DNA from: Marsupella aquatica
Lineage: Eukaryota > Marchantiophyta
Length of the DNA stretch: 64,000 bases
NCBI GenBank assembly: GCA_973895155.1
Contig: OZ316893.1
Location: 10,540,001 to 10,604,000, forward strand
Direction of reading: 5' to 3'
Positions 11,294 to 23,359 of this stretch are shown piece by piece. Position 1 is the first letter of the stretch. Each line of letters opens with the position of its first letter. The translations under genes were made by a program, and so were the position numbers. The notes under the pieces were generated by a model. The model saw only the letters and a program-made list of their open reading frames with translations, had not been told where the DNA came from and did no database searches.

Positions 11294-13393
11294 TCAATTT
11301 TTTTTATCAGGAGTGACCTGCTTACAAGGTTCCTGAAGTTGTCCATCTTTTCCTTTCCCTCCACTTTCCCCAATCTAAATCCACACATGCATATTGACCT
11401 GCCTAGCCTAATACCGGTTGCAACCACAGTCAGTCTAAGTGGACCGGGGGAGAGCGTGCTTGGAGTGGAGAGCTGATGAACGAACCAGGTCGGTCCTGTG
11501 GGACAGGTTTGGCCAACAGCGCATCAGAACTGGCTCAGAGGTTAAAGTGACTACTGTTAGGGATGAAAGCTTGGTGGGCACCGGGCAGGAACATAATTAA
11601 TGCCGTTCAGTATTAATGCATACACCTGTCCAACTCCATCACGCATTCATGCTGACTCTGCACCCTCCCCTTTACTATACACTGTCAGATTTCTGCCCGT
11701 AGACGAAGCTAGTGACATCCAGCAGATTATGACGGCTGATCTTCCCGGGATTAACATTTGGTCCGTTGATGTTTTCCAGGTATTCAAGTGACCATTTTGG
11801 TTCATTTATTATTGCTAAGGACCTGCGTCCCTGTTTGATCCTCAACTTCAATGCCCCCCATAGAAAACAGGTTACTTTGTTGTCACGTAGAATAACATGC
11901 TAGGAATGTTTTCATATTGAAAATTTCAAATTTATTTTCTACTGTTAGATCTCGTCGGCTTAAGGAGATCCACCAAATTCTCCTATATGTGCCCCGTGGG
12001 AAAGTGACTAATGGGACTCAACTGTGACAAACTTTAGTCAAAAGTGGACAGATCTTAGGATAAAGGGTAAAAGTTGGCAGAAATTTTACCCATGAAAAAA
12101 ATGCTGGTTTGGGTCCCTTCACTCCAGAAGAGGTACTCTCTAGCATGTGTCCTAGCATCCTAGAGGCTTCCTTTTGTTCTGCATAAGGATGGCAAGGGGT
12201 GTGTAGGAAAGTTTTGGGGTTACACTAGGGCATCTCAAGTAGCCCTTGCCCCAATAGTTTTCTGTGCCCAGAATGCTATGGGTTGGGCCATGGGATAGTT
12301 TGTCACTAACTGATACACTCAAGGCACTCGTGTCGATCCACGCCAAATATTGGTCCACACATTCAAATATGTTGTAGCTTTACTGAAGTTGAGTAAACCC
12401 ACAGGCAGGTGCTGTGACCCATCCAAAAACCCAAACCCCATGGGTTAATTTTCCCAGCGGATGTGTGATGCTGCAATAGGGTGTCTAAAAGTTGACCTTC
12501 CCCAAATTTTTGATTAGCTGTTGTGCAAATTCCAATTCGCAACCCCACTAGAAAAGTATTATCTAGTATTCTGGGGCTACTTTACCACCCAATCACACAT
12601 TTAGCATGGGGTCCAAATTGTAACTACAAGTCTTGGGACAAGTCTGAATGCCCATTCTTTAAGTTACAATAGAGGGATAATAGAATCAGCATGAATGACT
12701 ATCATTTTGACATACCAACATCCCAATCTGCTCTCCATCCGCATACATTTGGTGGGGCCCTAGAGTTGCAGTCTAGAGTCTTCACTCTAGAAACCTAGAC
12801 CCCAACTCTAGTTTATGTTAGTGAATTAATAAACTTATCCGTAAACGTGGTGTTGCTTTCAGTGCATGTTTTGAAGCATTATTGAATGTAAAATGTTTTG
12901 AGAGTCCTGCTATCCGTAAATGCACAAATTAGTTTGAACTCTGGTTGAGATATATAGTTCTCAAATGGAGCAGGAATTGCACAATTTCTGTCACACTATC
13001 TAATTGCAATTGGCTATAGTGAACAGACTGAATCAAGTTCAACGACCAAGATTACAAGATTGGATTCATCTTCTGGTCTCTGCTCAGTGTCATGACGCTT
13101 GCGTACCATATATTATAGGAAGACGCATACTGAATGACGGAAAAGAGTGTGCAATCAAACACTTGAATGGCTGCTCATCACAAGCTCATTTGCTGCAGAT
13201 AGAGTCGACATAGCAATAATCTAAGGGGATCGTGGGGAACAATTTCAATTTTGCCTCACAAAAATTGGTGGAACATCGAGACCAAGAGCAAAAATGTTGC
13301 TGGATTAGACAAGGTTGCTATCAACCAAGGAGGCCCACATTGCTTAGGCTCGCAGCCTCAAATCTCTGAAATTTCACTTGTTGCTAGAAGTAC
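11294..13393. other. Intergenic, old dispersed repeats, no gene
   Basis: No conserved coding motif seen. Bases near 12640-12830 are related to 37260-37445, listed separately. Confidence 0.6.
12640..12830. repeat. Dispersed repeat, copy 1
   Basis: It shares ordered blocks with 37260-37445: atcattttgacat, then ccatccgcatacatttggtg, then ttcactcta and gaccccaac. The copies have diverged, and neither shows coding capacity or clear ends. Confidence 0.65.
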
Positions 13394-13745
13394 TGTCATG
13401 GAATTACTTTTAGGTCTACTTAGGGTTACGATGGTAACCATAGTTAGGGCTGACCTTAGTCACGGACTAGGTTAGGTTTACTCGGTTCCACACTATATCG
13501 ATCCCAAATGGTGTTTGCTGGGATAGTAGGAATTCAGGCTCGTTGTTACGGAGCTAGTTGAGAGATAGAGATATCTTGTATTGTGAAGACTCAGTATGGC
13601 TGATGGGCCTAGAGTGTAATAAAGCTCTTATGTGTTCCCGTGGATGTAGTCTTAACTGAGGTGAACAACGTTAGCTCTATGTGTCGACTACTTGTGCGTT
13701 GGATGATCATGGACTTGCCATTGTAAATGTTGTCTTTGCTCAACA
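13394..13745 (+). mobile_element. Solo LTR, plus orientation
   Basis: It begins TGTCATGG and ends CTCAACA, carries a polyadenylation-like aataaagctctt near 13618, and is flanked by agtac (13389-13393) and agtat (13746-13750), a 5-bp target duplication with one mismatch. It is homologous over most of its length to the reverse complement of 13874-14217. No retrotransposon internal region adjoins it. Confidence 0.8.
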
Positions 13746-13873
13746 AGTATGTATGTCACTCTCTCGATCCATAATCTCGATGTTGCTTGTGCTTGCTTGT
13801 TTGGTTTTGCTTCCCATCACTCATGAGCTACTCATTGCAAAGAAAGACGAGAAGAAAGATTGCAGGTCTGGAG

Positions 13874-14217
13874 TGTTGAGCATAGACGACATTCGTGACG
13901 GCAAGCCCATGAACCATCCAACGCACAAGAGTCAACACAGAGAGATACGTGGTTCACCTCCACATGAGGCTACGTCCACGGGAACACACAAGAGCTTTAT
14001 TGCACTCTAGGCCGACCGGCCATACCAAGCATCCACAGCACAAGCTCTCTCTATCTCTCAACTAGCTCCGTAACAATGAGCCTAAGTTCCACCAGGGTCT
14101 GGCATCAGCCCTGGTTTTATGCACAACAGCACTACCGCTAACATTAGCTAAGTCCTAACCCGAGTTAGACTAACTGTGGTTAGCTCATGAGTCACAAGAC
14201 TAGAGCAATATCTAACA
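13874..14217 (-). mobile_element. Solo LTR, minus orientation
   Basis: Read on the minus strand it begins TGTTAGATATTGC and ends GCTCAACA. It is flanked on both sides by the perfect 5-bp duplication tggag (13869-13873 and 14218-14222). Exact flanks with no internal sequence mark a solo LTR left by recombination between the two LTRs of one insertion. It is the same family as 13394-13745, and the two 3' ends face each other across 128 bp. Confidence 0.9.
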
Positions 14218-14654
14218 TGGAGGAGGATAGGGGAGCAATGCAACGATAACAACAAACTCAAAAATGTAACCTGAGCCACTAATTGAGGTTAAAATCTTTG
14301 AAAGTTTTCAAAAAGTTATTTTGGTCTATTTTGGCACACAAAAATATTTAGTCCATCATTGGATTCCGGTAAAAAATTGAGTATTCCTGCAAAAAATTGA
14401 GGATTCCTGTAAAAAATTGATGCACCATTTTTGGTTTTGTGAGTCATTTTTTTCCTAAACAGGCCCGAGTCATCCAGGGTTAAGCAGGTTTACGGATACT
14501 TAGGTTTAATACTAAGATTGAAACTATCCATTGGATACCAAGTTGGGTACCCGTAGTCCATCAAGGCAGGTTTCCACAAAGGGGTCGATCAAGAATATAC
14601 CTCGATCCTTTTGTGCTCATCATCCATCGGGAATTGTCCATCTGTCTCCTCTAA

Positions 14655-15576
14655 GGGTGGCTTTACAAGACGTTGGGGCAGTTTCCACATTTGTTTGTCT
14701 CCAAGATCTAATCAGAGCCATCCATTTGGGAGAAACTGCTGCTGTTCACTTTACAAAACCTTGGTGGCACTTTCAACCGAACCTGTTACAAATCCTACAT
14801 GGAATACAGTGGGGGCAAATTTTTGCTTATGTGGAGCACTCTTTTGTCATAGATTTTAGACCACCTCTGTTGGTGGTCTCTTCTTTTGGCTTCTTGGTCC
14901 ATTTCTATTTTAAATCATTTGCATTAAAAAGAGACCCACAAGTCCTTCATCAGATTTTCTCTTCTCACATTTACAAAGACTTTAGTCAAAGATAACGTGA
15001 CATTCAGGTGGAATGGGTCCTCAATTTGTTTTTTAGTCAATTAATCTGCCTCCATTGCTTTACAAGACCTTGGGGGAGTTAGTGGCAAAAATTTGCCAGA
15101 TTCCACCTCCCCAAAAATCCTTTGCCACTTTTGGCAAAAATTCGCTACTGTTTTGCTGGCTCATTAGCCAGTGTTTCACCTAATCCCAGGCTCCATCAGC
15201 CAGAATCTAAAAGTCAGCCTTAAATCTAGGGAGATCTGACCTGCTGGCTCATTAGCCAGTGTTTCACCTAATCCCAGGCTCCATCAGCCAGAATCTAAAA
15301 GTCAGCCTTAAATCTAGGGAGATCTGACCGTCTGGAAAATAATTGAATAGGGAATCTTCTGAGCATCTTATCCCTTATCCCTAGCACACACTTTACATTC
15401 GTCACTCTGGCTAAAAAGTGAAATCCTTAAAAAAAATAGGCTGCTGGGGGCAATAAAAGGATTAAAAAAATGCTTTTAGCTTGGGGACACTATATTTAGT
15501 GTATGCTATGGCGCTCCAGTTTGCTTGGTGAAAGAAAAAAATTCACAAGCGCCCCCAAAGTCTTGTAAAGTCCTCC
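14655..15576. mobile_element. Non-autonomous TIR element (MITE family I, copy A)
   Basis: Left end gggtggctttacaagac and right end (reverse-complemented) ggaggactttacaagac form the inverted repeats. Both sides carry TAA (14652-14654 and 15577-15579), as expected of PIF/Harbinger-type insertions. Inside, a block near 15440-15560 (atgcttttagc, cactatatttagtgt, ccagtttgctt) matches copy B at 43.3-43.8 kb. The 88-bp duplication lies inside. No coding capacity. Confidence 0.82.
15154..15329. repeat. Perfect 88-bp tandem duplication
   Basis: The unit beginning tgctggctcattagccagtg spans 15154-15241 and is repeated without a difference at 15242-15329, so the duplication is recent or was introduced in assembly. 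Confidence 0.96.
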
Positions 15577-16558
15577 TAAGATGCTGTCTGACTGTTCACA
15601 TTTCAAAGGCTTGGCAGATTTAAGAATTGGCGTTTCTGGGTAGAAAGGATCGCCTTCGTGGAATTCTTATGAGCCGACTTTGGCATTCAGATTGGCTTGA
15701 ATCAAATGGGCTCCTGCCGTTGAGTGCCGGTTGAGTCCCGGTGGCGATGGATTGGAGGGGAGACCAGGACGGATGAGGACTGGGTGAGAATGATGATGTC
15801 CACGGTGGATGAGACTCGAGGCGATGGAGTGTCCAGCGAAAGGGACAAGTTTTAAAGGCGAAACAGACTGCAGAGGGACCGAGTGTGGAAGTTCGGTTGG
15901 TTCACTGTTCTGTCTGTCTCTCGTGTTTCATCCGGTTGTATCTGTCCGGTTGCGTCCTGTAAATAATGGTTGCACCCCATGCACCGGCATTGATGATTAT
16001 CCCTGGATGTCACCTAGCCGGTTATGAGACGGTTCTTCTCATTGCTGATTGCCCTCGCCCACATGTTGGGACGAGTTTACACAGTAGTACCCGCTTGGCA
16101 CCTACCTTTCAACAATGGCCATCTCTTCTCTTGAATATCAGCGACACTTCATCGCTGCTTTTACTCCTTGTGTTGTCGTGCAACTCATCATTCCGACTCC
16201 GCTATCCCCTTTCAAGCTCCGCCAACGATGACTATTAACGGAGGTTTGTGTTTGCCCTTGCAGATTTGCGGGTTGGTGTGTCTGTTCACTAGTCAGCTTG
16301 TTTGTGTCTGTATTGCAGGCTTTCGCAGCTTGGAAAGACTGTAAGAAAAACTATTTTGGTGGAATTTTGGTAGTCCCTGGTTGTGGTTAGAATGATTGTT
16401 GAGGCCAATTGGGGTGGGGGGGAGAGAGTTTCCGTTCATTCAAGGATTTTTGTTTTGTGGGGCGTCTTATGTTTGGACGATAGCGAGGTTGCCGGTAGAT
16501 TTGTGGATTCTCGAGATCCATTCTCAGCCGATTTCTACTAGCACCTATGTTGTGATCG
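15577..16558 (+). promoter_or_regulatory. Upstream region and 5' leader of the STAR1-like gene
   Basis: The 980 bp between the MITE and the start codon contains no conserved protein. A donor-like gact/gtaagaaa near 16341 and an acceptor-like tttctactag ending near 16541 would allow an intron in the 5' leader. Promoter elements cannot be assigned. The MITE ends less than 1 kb from the start codon. Confidence 0.4.
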
Positions 16559-18019
16559 ATGGATCTGGATATTGATGATGGGGTCACGGATCGTGCAGCG
16601 GGGGACGAGGAGTCACGCGCGCATCTTCTATCCATCCCGTCAGATTTGAGCTCCAAGGGGAGTAGGGCCAAGGTCAGCATAGAGGGCCTGGACAGATATG
16701 CAGATGAGGGAACCCGTATTCTCTTCAGTGTTTCCTTCGATATTAAGCCTGGGGAAGTGATGGCCATCATCGGCCCAAGTGGCAGCGGCAAGTCCACCAT
16801 TTTGCGAGCCATCAATCGTCTCTGGGAGCCTCCGGCTGGAACAATTTTCGTGGACGGGCAGGACATCACGAAAAATGATGTGCTAGCTGTGCGGAGAAAA
16901 TGTGGAATGCTCTTCCAGACACCCCTACTCTTCGAAGGTGACTGGCTTTCTCGCGCTTAGGCTTCTGATTTTCAACCTGGCAGTCTTTCTGAATAGTCTT
17001 CATACCTAGCTGAGTATGCTATTAACTCTTGCTTCGGATGGACAAATCTCATTGAAGATCTCAATCTCCCTACACAATAAAATCTAACATTTTCTTCTTT
17101 CATCGTTGAGGGTGACTTCACGGATGCTCTTGGTTCTCTCCTCGAGCTCTTGGGACCAATATGTACTCAAGGAAACTACTGTAAATATTGATTAACATGC
17201 TACTGATGTGGATGCGGCAGGCACGGTAGCTGACAATATAAGGTATGGCCCTAGCCTGGAGGGTAAGACCCTCACCATGGAAGAGATCGAGGGCCTCTTG
17301 ATGCTGGCGGACTTGGAGCCAACCTTTGCTACCAAATCAATTATTGGTTTAAGTGTTGGCCAAGCTCAGCGGGTTGCTCTAGCGCGGACTCTTGCAAATA
17401 ACCCAGAGGTAATTTCATATCTTCCTGTCGTTCCAAGCTAAGGAGATGCAGTAGGATGTAAAGAGGAAACACGCATGGGCTGTTCGTACTTCGACTTGCA
17501 CAAAGTGACAGTAACACAGAGTGAATGATCACGGAACTTCTTACGTCCTGATGGGATCCACCGGATGCGATCAAATGTTTCTACCTGGGCGAGATTTAGC
17601 TTGATGCCATCTTTACAAGGAGGTGAATTGCAAACGTGTTGTCAGTGGGTTCTAATGTCTCAAAGTGGAAATTAATTTACACCAGATGGTACTGTCCGAT
17701 ATTGGAATTGGGAGCCGTTTCTGGGCTGCTGACATTGATTTACCCATCTGTTGTGCAGATTCTCTTGTTGGACGAACCGACCAGCGCTCTGGATCCCGTT
17801 TCTACAAGACACATTGAAGAGACAGTGACAAAGCTGTCACGCACTCGAGGGCTGACTGTAATCATCGTATCTCACAGTCTAGACCAGGTTCGTCGCATCG
17901 CGGATACGGTATGCCTGGTAGCTGCCGGACAGGTTTTAGAAGTATTGAAACCAGGTGATCTCGACCACGCACAGCACCCCGTTGTGAGGGAATTCATTGC
18001 TGCATCATCCCAAGCTTGA
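16559..18019 (+). CDS. STAR1: STAR1/ABCI17-like ABC transporter ATP-binding protein
   Basis: Three exons, 16559-16937, 17221-17408 and 17759-18019, join in frame (phase 1, then phase 0) into a 275-residue protein that ends at TGA. It is a single nucleotide-binding domain: Walker A GPSGSGKST (residues 72-80), Q-loop Gln120, signature LSVGQ (170-174) running into AQRVALARTLAN, Walker B ILLLDEP (190-196) and switch His228. The motifs INRLWEPP, GMLFQTPLLFEGTVADNIRYGP and VCLVAAGQVLEVLKP are typical of plant STAR1. In rice and Arabidopsis STAR1 pairs with the membrane protein STAR2/ALS3 as a bacterial-type transporter linked to aluminium tolerance. That role is inferred here by family. There is no transmembrane segment, as expected, and the partner gene is not in the window. 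Length is close to the roughly 265-290 residues usual for the family. All catalytic residues are present. Confidence 0.94.
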
Positions 18020-20035
18020 GGGATCCTCATCTTACTGTGAAGTAATTATAACGGGTAGGTGCGAGATCGCGAGGATTAGATCTGGCCCATTCATTGGTCA
18101 TTCTGTTGGATGTGAACGTTACCTCGATGATGTAGTTTCTACTTGTCTCCGTGCATCAAGGAAACAAGTGGTCACTTTATGAATGCCACCGGCTGTTTCT
18201 TTTGGAATTGGAAATCGACTCCTACGTCGGTTTTAGCATGCTTTGCTCTTACTGCGACAATCGAGAGACGATTCAATTACAAAAATGGGGATGGGGTGGT
18301 TAAAAAGCTCGATAGCTGGAGCTGTAACTTTAAATTTGTGACAAAACTTGCTACGGAGGGGATTTTGCACCGTTCAGTCTTGCAAAAGTGTCAGGGCAAC
18401 TCTCATTCTTATGAGCTTGGGCTCTTGGATGATTTTGTGGAGGCAACGATTAAGGGCTGTGATCACTGATGTGCTGATACGTTCAGTCTCACTTTGCGGC
18501 GGAGAAGGCACAATGGATTGGTTTAGGGGATGACGGACTCACCGGCATTACTGAGTTGCTCGGAAGCAAGCAGCGACCCTAAATTGTTACTCTGCAGTGG
18601 TGAATTTGGGCTCTTGATGACTGTTTCCTATTGGGGAGAATAAACAAGCATTCTTCTGAACTGAGATTCAGTTTAGAAAATACATTATTCAAGTTTCTAC
18701 AATTTGGTACTTGTTCAGTAGCGTACCTGCCTGGTGACCAATGTTGTCACTGTCTGCCTTCAGCACTTGTCACGTTTTCTATGAACAATGCGAAGGTGAA
18801 TTTAGCGGGAGATGCATGCTGGTAATCTAAGCAGTTTGAGCAGTGGATGGTGATATGTTTTTCTATTGTAGGAACCGTGGTTCAGTACCAATTTATAATG
18901 GAGATACAGATCTGAACATCTATGCCATCGTTTCGCCCATTGGGGGTAAGCTTGGAATCTACGGATCAGTTGTGGCCGGAGTCGTATTGATTGGGCTGAA
19001 TGCTAGACGAGATGCTATACCTTCGTTTCTTGTAGTCATACGCATTCGCAAGCACTTGCGGTGCTCTTGTTGTAATATCATGTGACATTGTGCAAATGGA
19101 TGTTGAGTCTCGAGCTCTATATGAAGCAATCACAGTCTGACTCATGCAATCTCGAGTCAGTTCTTTACAAAATTCGCTAGGGAAACACGTCGCATTTCAA
19201 GCCATGAACATCTTCGGACTCTTCCACCCGGGATCAGAAGATGCAGAGTAAGCTACTTTCCAAGAGAACGTTTCTCATGCACTGACGGCTTTAGTAATCG
19301 TATTTCCACGCTTTCACCCAATTTGAATGATGCATTCTTCAGAACTTCTGTCGAGTATTCCACGCATCGTTTGAGACGTCGGTCATATTTCAAGCAAAGT
19401 TACTCACAGTTTGAGGTACTGTAAGGAAACTTCCAATCTTGGCGCAACATCTTCCCTGAGAACCCAAGGAAATGGACCATGGCATGATAAACTCTACTCG
19501 GAACCGTGTGCTGGCACTCCAACCAGGCATTAGGAGGGCCCTTACATTCCTTCCAAGCTGATCCATTTGGTGGCCTTCCGAAGTATCGCCTGCACATTTT
19601 TTGCACTCGCACTCCTAGAAAGCCACATTCTTAGTAGATTTCTTCTCTACAATCAACATGTCAATGCCGTCATAATCTAAACATTGTAGGTCTCAATTAT
19701 GGTCGTAAAACTACCCAACTTCACACAGTAGGAGTCTCCGAAATAACCACTGCACTCTCGCCCCACTAGAGAAACTGGATATGAATATGACCAGTGTGCT
19801 TGATCCTCACCCTCAATCAAGGACAGTATCCAACAGCATTTTTTTATGGCGAAAATTCGCCAAATTCTGCATTGGGATTGGTATGGCTACGTAAGCAAAG
19901 GGAACTTTTTTATCTTTTTTTGAAAAATTAGCCGAATACTGAGGTGCCAATCCTGAAGGGTTGAAGGGTGACCACGTGGGCTCGCCAGTCCCTCTCAAGC
20001 CCTGCCACCCTTGGGCTTGATCGCCAGTGTTCTAC
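18020..20035. other. Intergenic, no gene established
   Basis: It starts with the 3' flank of the STAR1-like gene. An ATG at 19205 opens a 15-codon frame (MNIFGLFHPGS) ending at a good donor (GCAGA/gtaagc, 19248-19249), but no compatible downstream exon was found. Otherwise unremarkable. Confidence 0.5.
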
Positions 20036-20420
20036 CACAGAATTGTATTTGATCGCCAGTGTCCTATGACAAAAGTGTACTTTATCAGCACTTTATCAGC
20101 GCCTCCTGCTCACATACCTATGTATTGGGAGTTGACTAAAATGTACTTCATCCAGCACCTCCTTCTCACATACCTGTGTATTGGGCTAGGGCAAAAATGT
20201 ACTTTATCTGGCACCTCCTGCTACCTATGTATTGGCTAGGACAATAATATATTTTATCAGCACCTTCTGCTCACATACCTATGTATTGGGCTATGTACCA
20301 GGTGTGCACACATACCTGTGTAATGGTCTAAATACTAGGTGTAGTGACATACTTGTGTACTGGGCTAAGTACTAGGTGTATTCACATACCTGCATACTAG
20401 GCTAAGTACATGGAGGGGTT
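20036..20420. repeat. Degenerate minisatellite, units about 50-65 bp
   Basis: Variants of aatgtactttatcagcacc, then ctgctcacatacctatgtat and tgggcta recur at least six times with insertions, losses and drift. There is no coding content. Confidence 0.85.
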
Positions 20421-21231
20421 CGATTCCTTACATAGAATTAATTTACAATCAAAAGGCTAACATTGCTTTGATATTTAGGTCAGGTGTCTCTTATGTGGCC
20501 GTAATTATCCTCTCTTATTCTTCTTAGAGGATCTGGCTCAAATTTGCCAAAAGCTCTCCCAAGGCTTGTTGCCGCACAATCCTTATAGTTGGATATGACT
20601 GCTTGCCAAAAACATACCTTGCATCTCCCATGCAACAATGCTTCCCCTCTCCACCCGCACTACCCAATTTTTATCTCTCCTTTCAACTCACCACCTTTTT
20701 GAACCAACTTCTTGCTCCTCCTCACAAGATTTCTCCATAGACCTTAATTTTTGTACAGAATGCAGGTTATTGGTGTGTAACCATTTTGGAGGTACTTGCT
20801 ATTGATTTCCCATAATCTCTTGCCCGGAAGTAACCTTTTCCGGACAGTAAATTACGCACTGTGATGAAGATTGGGCACGGGTTCCAGCCTGAACCTGGCT
20901 CCACAAAAGCTCAAAAAAGCTTCCTGACCACCGCCAATAAGGTTTTCCTTGCTCTGGTCACAGGGCTACAGGCTACTAACCCCAGACCAGACAGCCATTA
21001 TCCTATACCTAAAATACCTCCCCATACACTATCTTCTGTTGGGACCATCTCACATATCAATGACACAGATTCCATGCATTACATGGGTGACAGTGAGCTA
21101 TTGCTCAGATAATTGTGCTTGAAAGCTGCTCCAATCAAGATGGTGGCTTTGAGAAAGTACTATGAGAGCAAAACAAATCCAGAGTGTGGCCTTTACTCTT
21201 TAGTGTAGAAGGGCTTGACCCATGATCAGTT

Positions 21232-21248
21232 GGGGGGGGGGGGGGGGG
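21232..21248 (+). repeat. 17-base poly(G) tract
   Basis: An uninterrupted run of 17 G on the plus strand. It may be prone to slippage and could form a G-quadruplex. Confidence 0.95.
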
Positions 21249-21377
21249 CGGAATTCTCTAATCGAGAAATGTTGGACTGCATTTTCATAATTTGGGGCAA
21301 GAGTAAGCAGAACGCAATGAAGAAGAAAAATTCATGATGTTATCTTCTTAGCAGCAGCTAACCAATAGTCCCAGAAA

Positions 21378-21517
21378 GGCATGGCTGTGTGGTAGCTCAC
21401 TTGAGATGAGACTCATAGGTCTCTGGTTCAAATGTTGTGGCTGACTATTCCCTTTCTGTGGGGTTTCACAGATTTCCCCTTAAAATTAAAAAAAGAAAAA
21501 GAAAAAAAGAAAAGAAA
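21378..21517 (+). mobile_element. Probable tRNA-derived SINE
   Basis: A box-A-like block (tggctgtgtggtagctcac, from 21383) is followed about 43 bp later by a box-B-like block (ggttcaaatg, 21425-21434). Together they are the internal RNA polymerase III promoter of tRNA-derived SINEs. After a tRNA-unrelated stretch with ttctgtggggtttcacag it ends in an A/G-rich tail (21483-21517). Target duplications are not obvious, which lowers confidence. It is too degenerate in its stems to be a functional tRNA. Confidence 0.65.
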
Positions 21518-23277
21518 CTTCTGTAGCAAAGTTTAGGTAGTTTTCATTATTTAGTTATGAAGGAAATAATAGAAATGGGGAAAATTGGAATTTTGAAGCT
21601 TCCTTAATCTTCAATGAATTTTGGTACTTACTTACTTCTTCCTAACTAACGATGAGAAGTATCAAATTGGAAACTTTCATTAGTCAGTAAGGAAGAATAG
21701 AAATCTGAATCCTAAATTCTACTTGACTTATTTGCAAAGTCAAGCACGGTTGCATGTGGTGCACTTTTACAAAGTTTTCCAGAAGGTTTTTGGTTTGATT
21801 TTGGTTGTGAAAAAGTTTCAAATAAAGCCAGGATCTGATGTGTTTGCTGTGAAGCCAGGATGGCTTTCCAAAGCTGCAATGGATTGACAGAGAAGATGTT
21901 GGGATAACACCTTTTTTAGTTGATGTGACCTGCAAATAGGCTCCTGACTGTTTGCAGCCCGTTTCAATGAGTTTATCCAGTAGTAAGTTGTTTGCTCAGA
22001 CCCAAACTACTGAGGGTGTCCTTCAGTACATGAAACATCCTTACCCTAAGTGGTAATTTGCGGCTCATGCCCAAACTCTCTGGGGTCTTTCACAAAAGTG
22101 AATCATCCGTTTGCAGTTGGTTTATGGTATTTTACCATATCCTTGCTAGTCAGAAATGAGAACGGAACATTGTTATTAAAATACTTTGTCATGTAATAGA
22201 TTGGGCATTTGAAAACAAGTTGGCAAATTTAAAATTGATATCAAACAAAGTTACAAAAGTCAGTCAAACAAATGCATAAGTATGCCAAAAAGGAGGGACA
22301 CAATTTAGAGCCTTGCATACACAAACAAAACAGGGAAGAGAACTTAGCTTCTACAGCTAGTACACGTCCAACAGAGAGCCTTCACATGAAGTAATGTGGT
22401 TAAAGTAGGGAGTCTCAAAGCTTGGAATGTATGGATGATGATATTCGGTCATAAAGAATAGGTCATATTTTTTCGCAAGATTATAAAAGTTTTTTGTTTT
22501 GTTTTTTCTGTAGCCTCTAGAGTGACTAATGGTTATGGCATAAGACCAATCCTTATGGCAAAAAGTTATAGACTATGAACTGTGTAGTACATAATTTTTT
22601 GTGTCCATAATCCATACCTATGGAGTTAAGGTACATCAAATTGCCAGGTTTGACACACCCTAGTACTCCTTACCATGGGTTCCTGGGTTCCTTAGGTGCT
22701 TTATAACCCTCGTGACAATGGGTGCTTTAAACCCTCGTGACAATGGGAAAGAAGAAATGACATCGCACATGTTCGTGACAGAGTCCTATTTGTCCGTTAG
22801 AGTTGAATTCGACATAGGCTACAAGCTGGAATTGAACGGGCCGGGACGGAATTAGACACTCACAGATCCTTCAGAAGAGAGGACCATTGTCCTGTAGAGG
22901 AGAATTCAAAACAGACTGAGAGCTTTAATTTTCTGCTAATAGACGAATGAACTTGGAGTGTTTTGAGACTGGACTCGTAGTACTGAGTACTGGCAGTCGC
23001 GCATCTCTTTACAATCCAAGAAGACAATAGTGTCATGTGCTTTGCTTTGCATCTACCCAAACCCTGAACCCTACTCGTCGTGCTCATATGATCCGAGTTG
23101 CATCCCTTGGACTTCATTTGTCATTGATTCATTCGTCCTGTCTCTTTAGAAAGTGAACTCCAGTTCTCCATAATTTTAGCATCTCTTTGAATGTCCGTCA
23201 CTGTCATGAACTGATTGGTAGCTAACTGAGTACCTTTTGAATTGTCGTGCTTTGGGTTGCTCGCTGTCTTTCTACAG
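21518..23277. other. Intergenic, no gene seen
   Basis: AT-rich sequence with small direct repeats, such as two copies of ccctcgtgacaatgggtgct-like text near 22708-22747. No protein motif recognised. Confidence 0.55.
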
Positions 23278-23359
23278 ATGAGATCAGTTTTTTGGTTCAG
23301 CTTGAAAAGTCTCTTCTAGCGGAGCGAGATGACCTTCGAGCCGTGCTGGATTTGTACAG
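23278..23359 (+). other. Isolated possible exon, coiled-coil type
   Basis: An 82-base segment lies between a good acceptor (tctttctacag) and a strong donor (TACAG/gtgagc). Only one frame is open. It encodes an amphipathic, charged stretch (EISFLVQLEKSLLAERDD, then LRAVLDLYR) like a coiled-coil or helical repeat. It is opposite in strand to the coiled-coil gene that ends at 24231. I could not find joining exons. It could be part of an unrecognised gene, a gene fragment, or chance. Confidence 0.35.
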
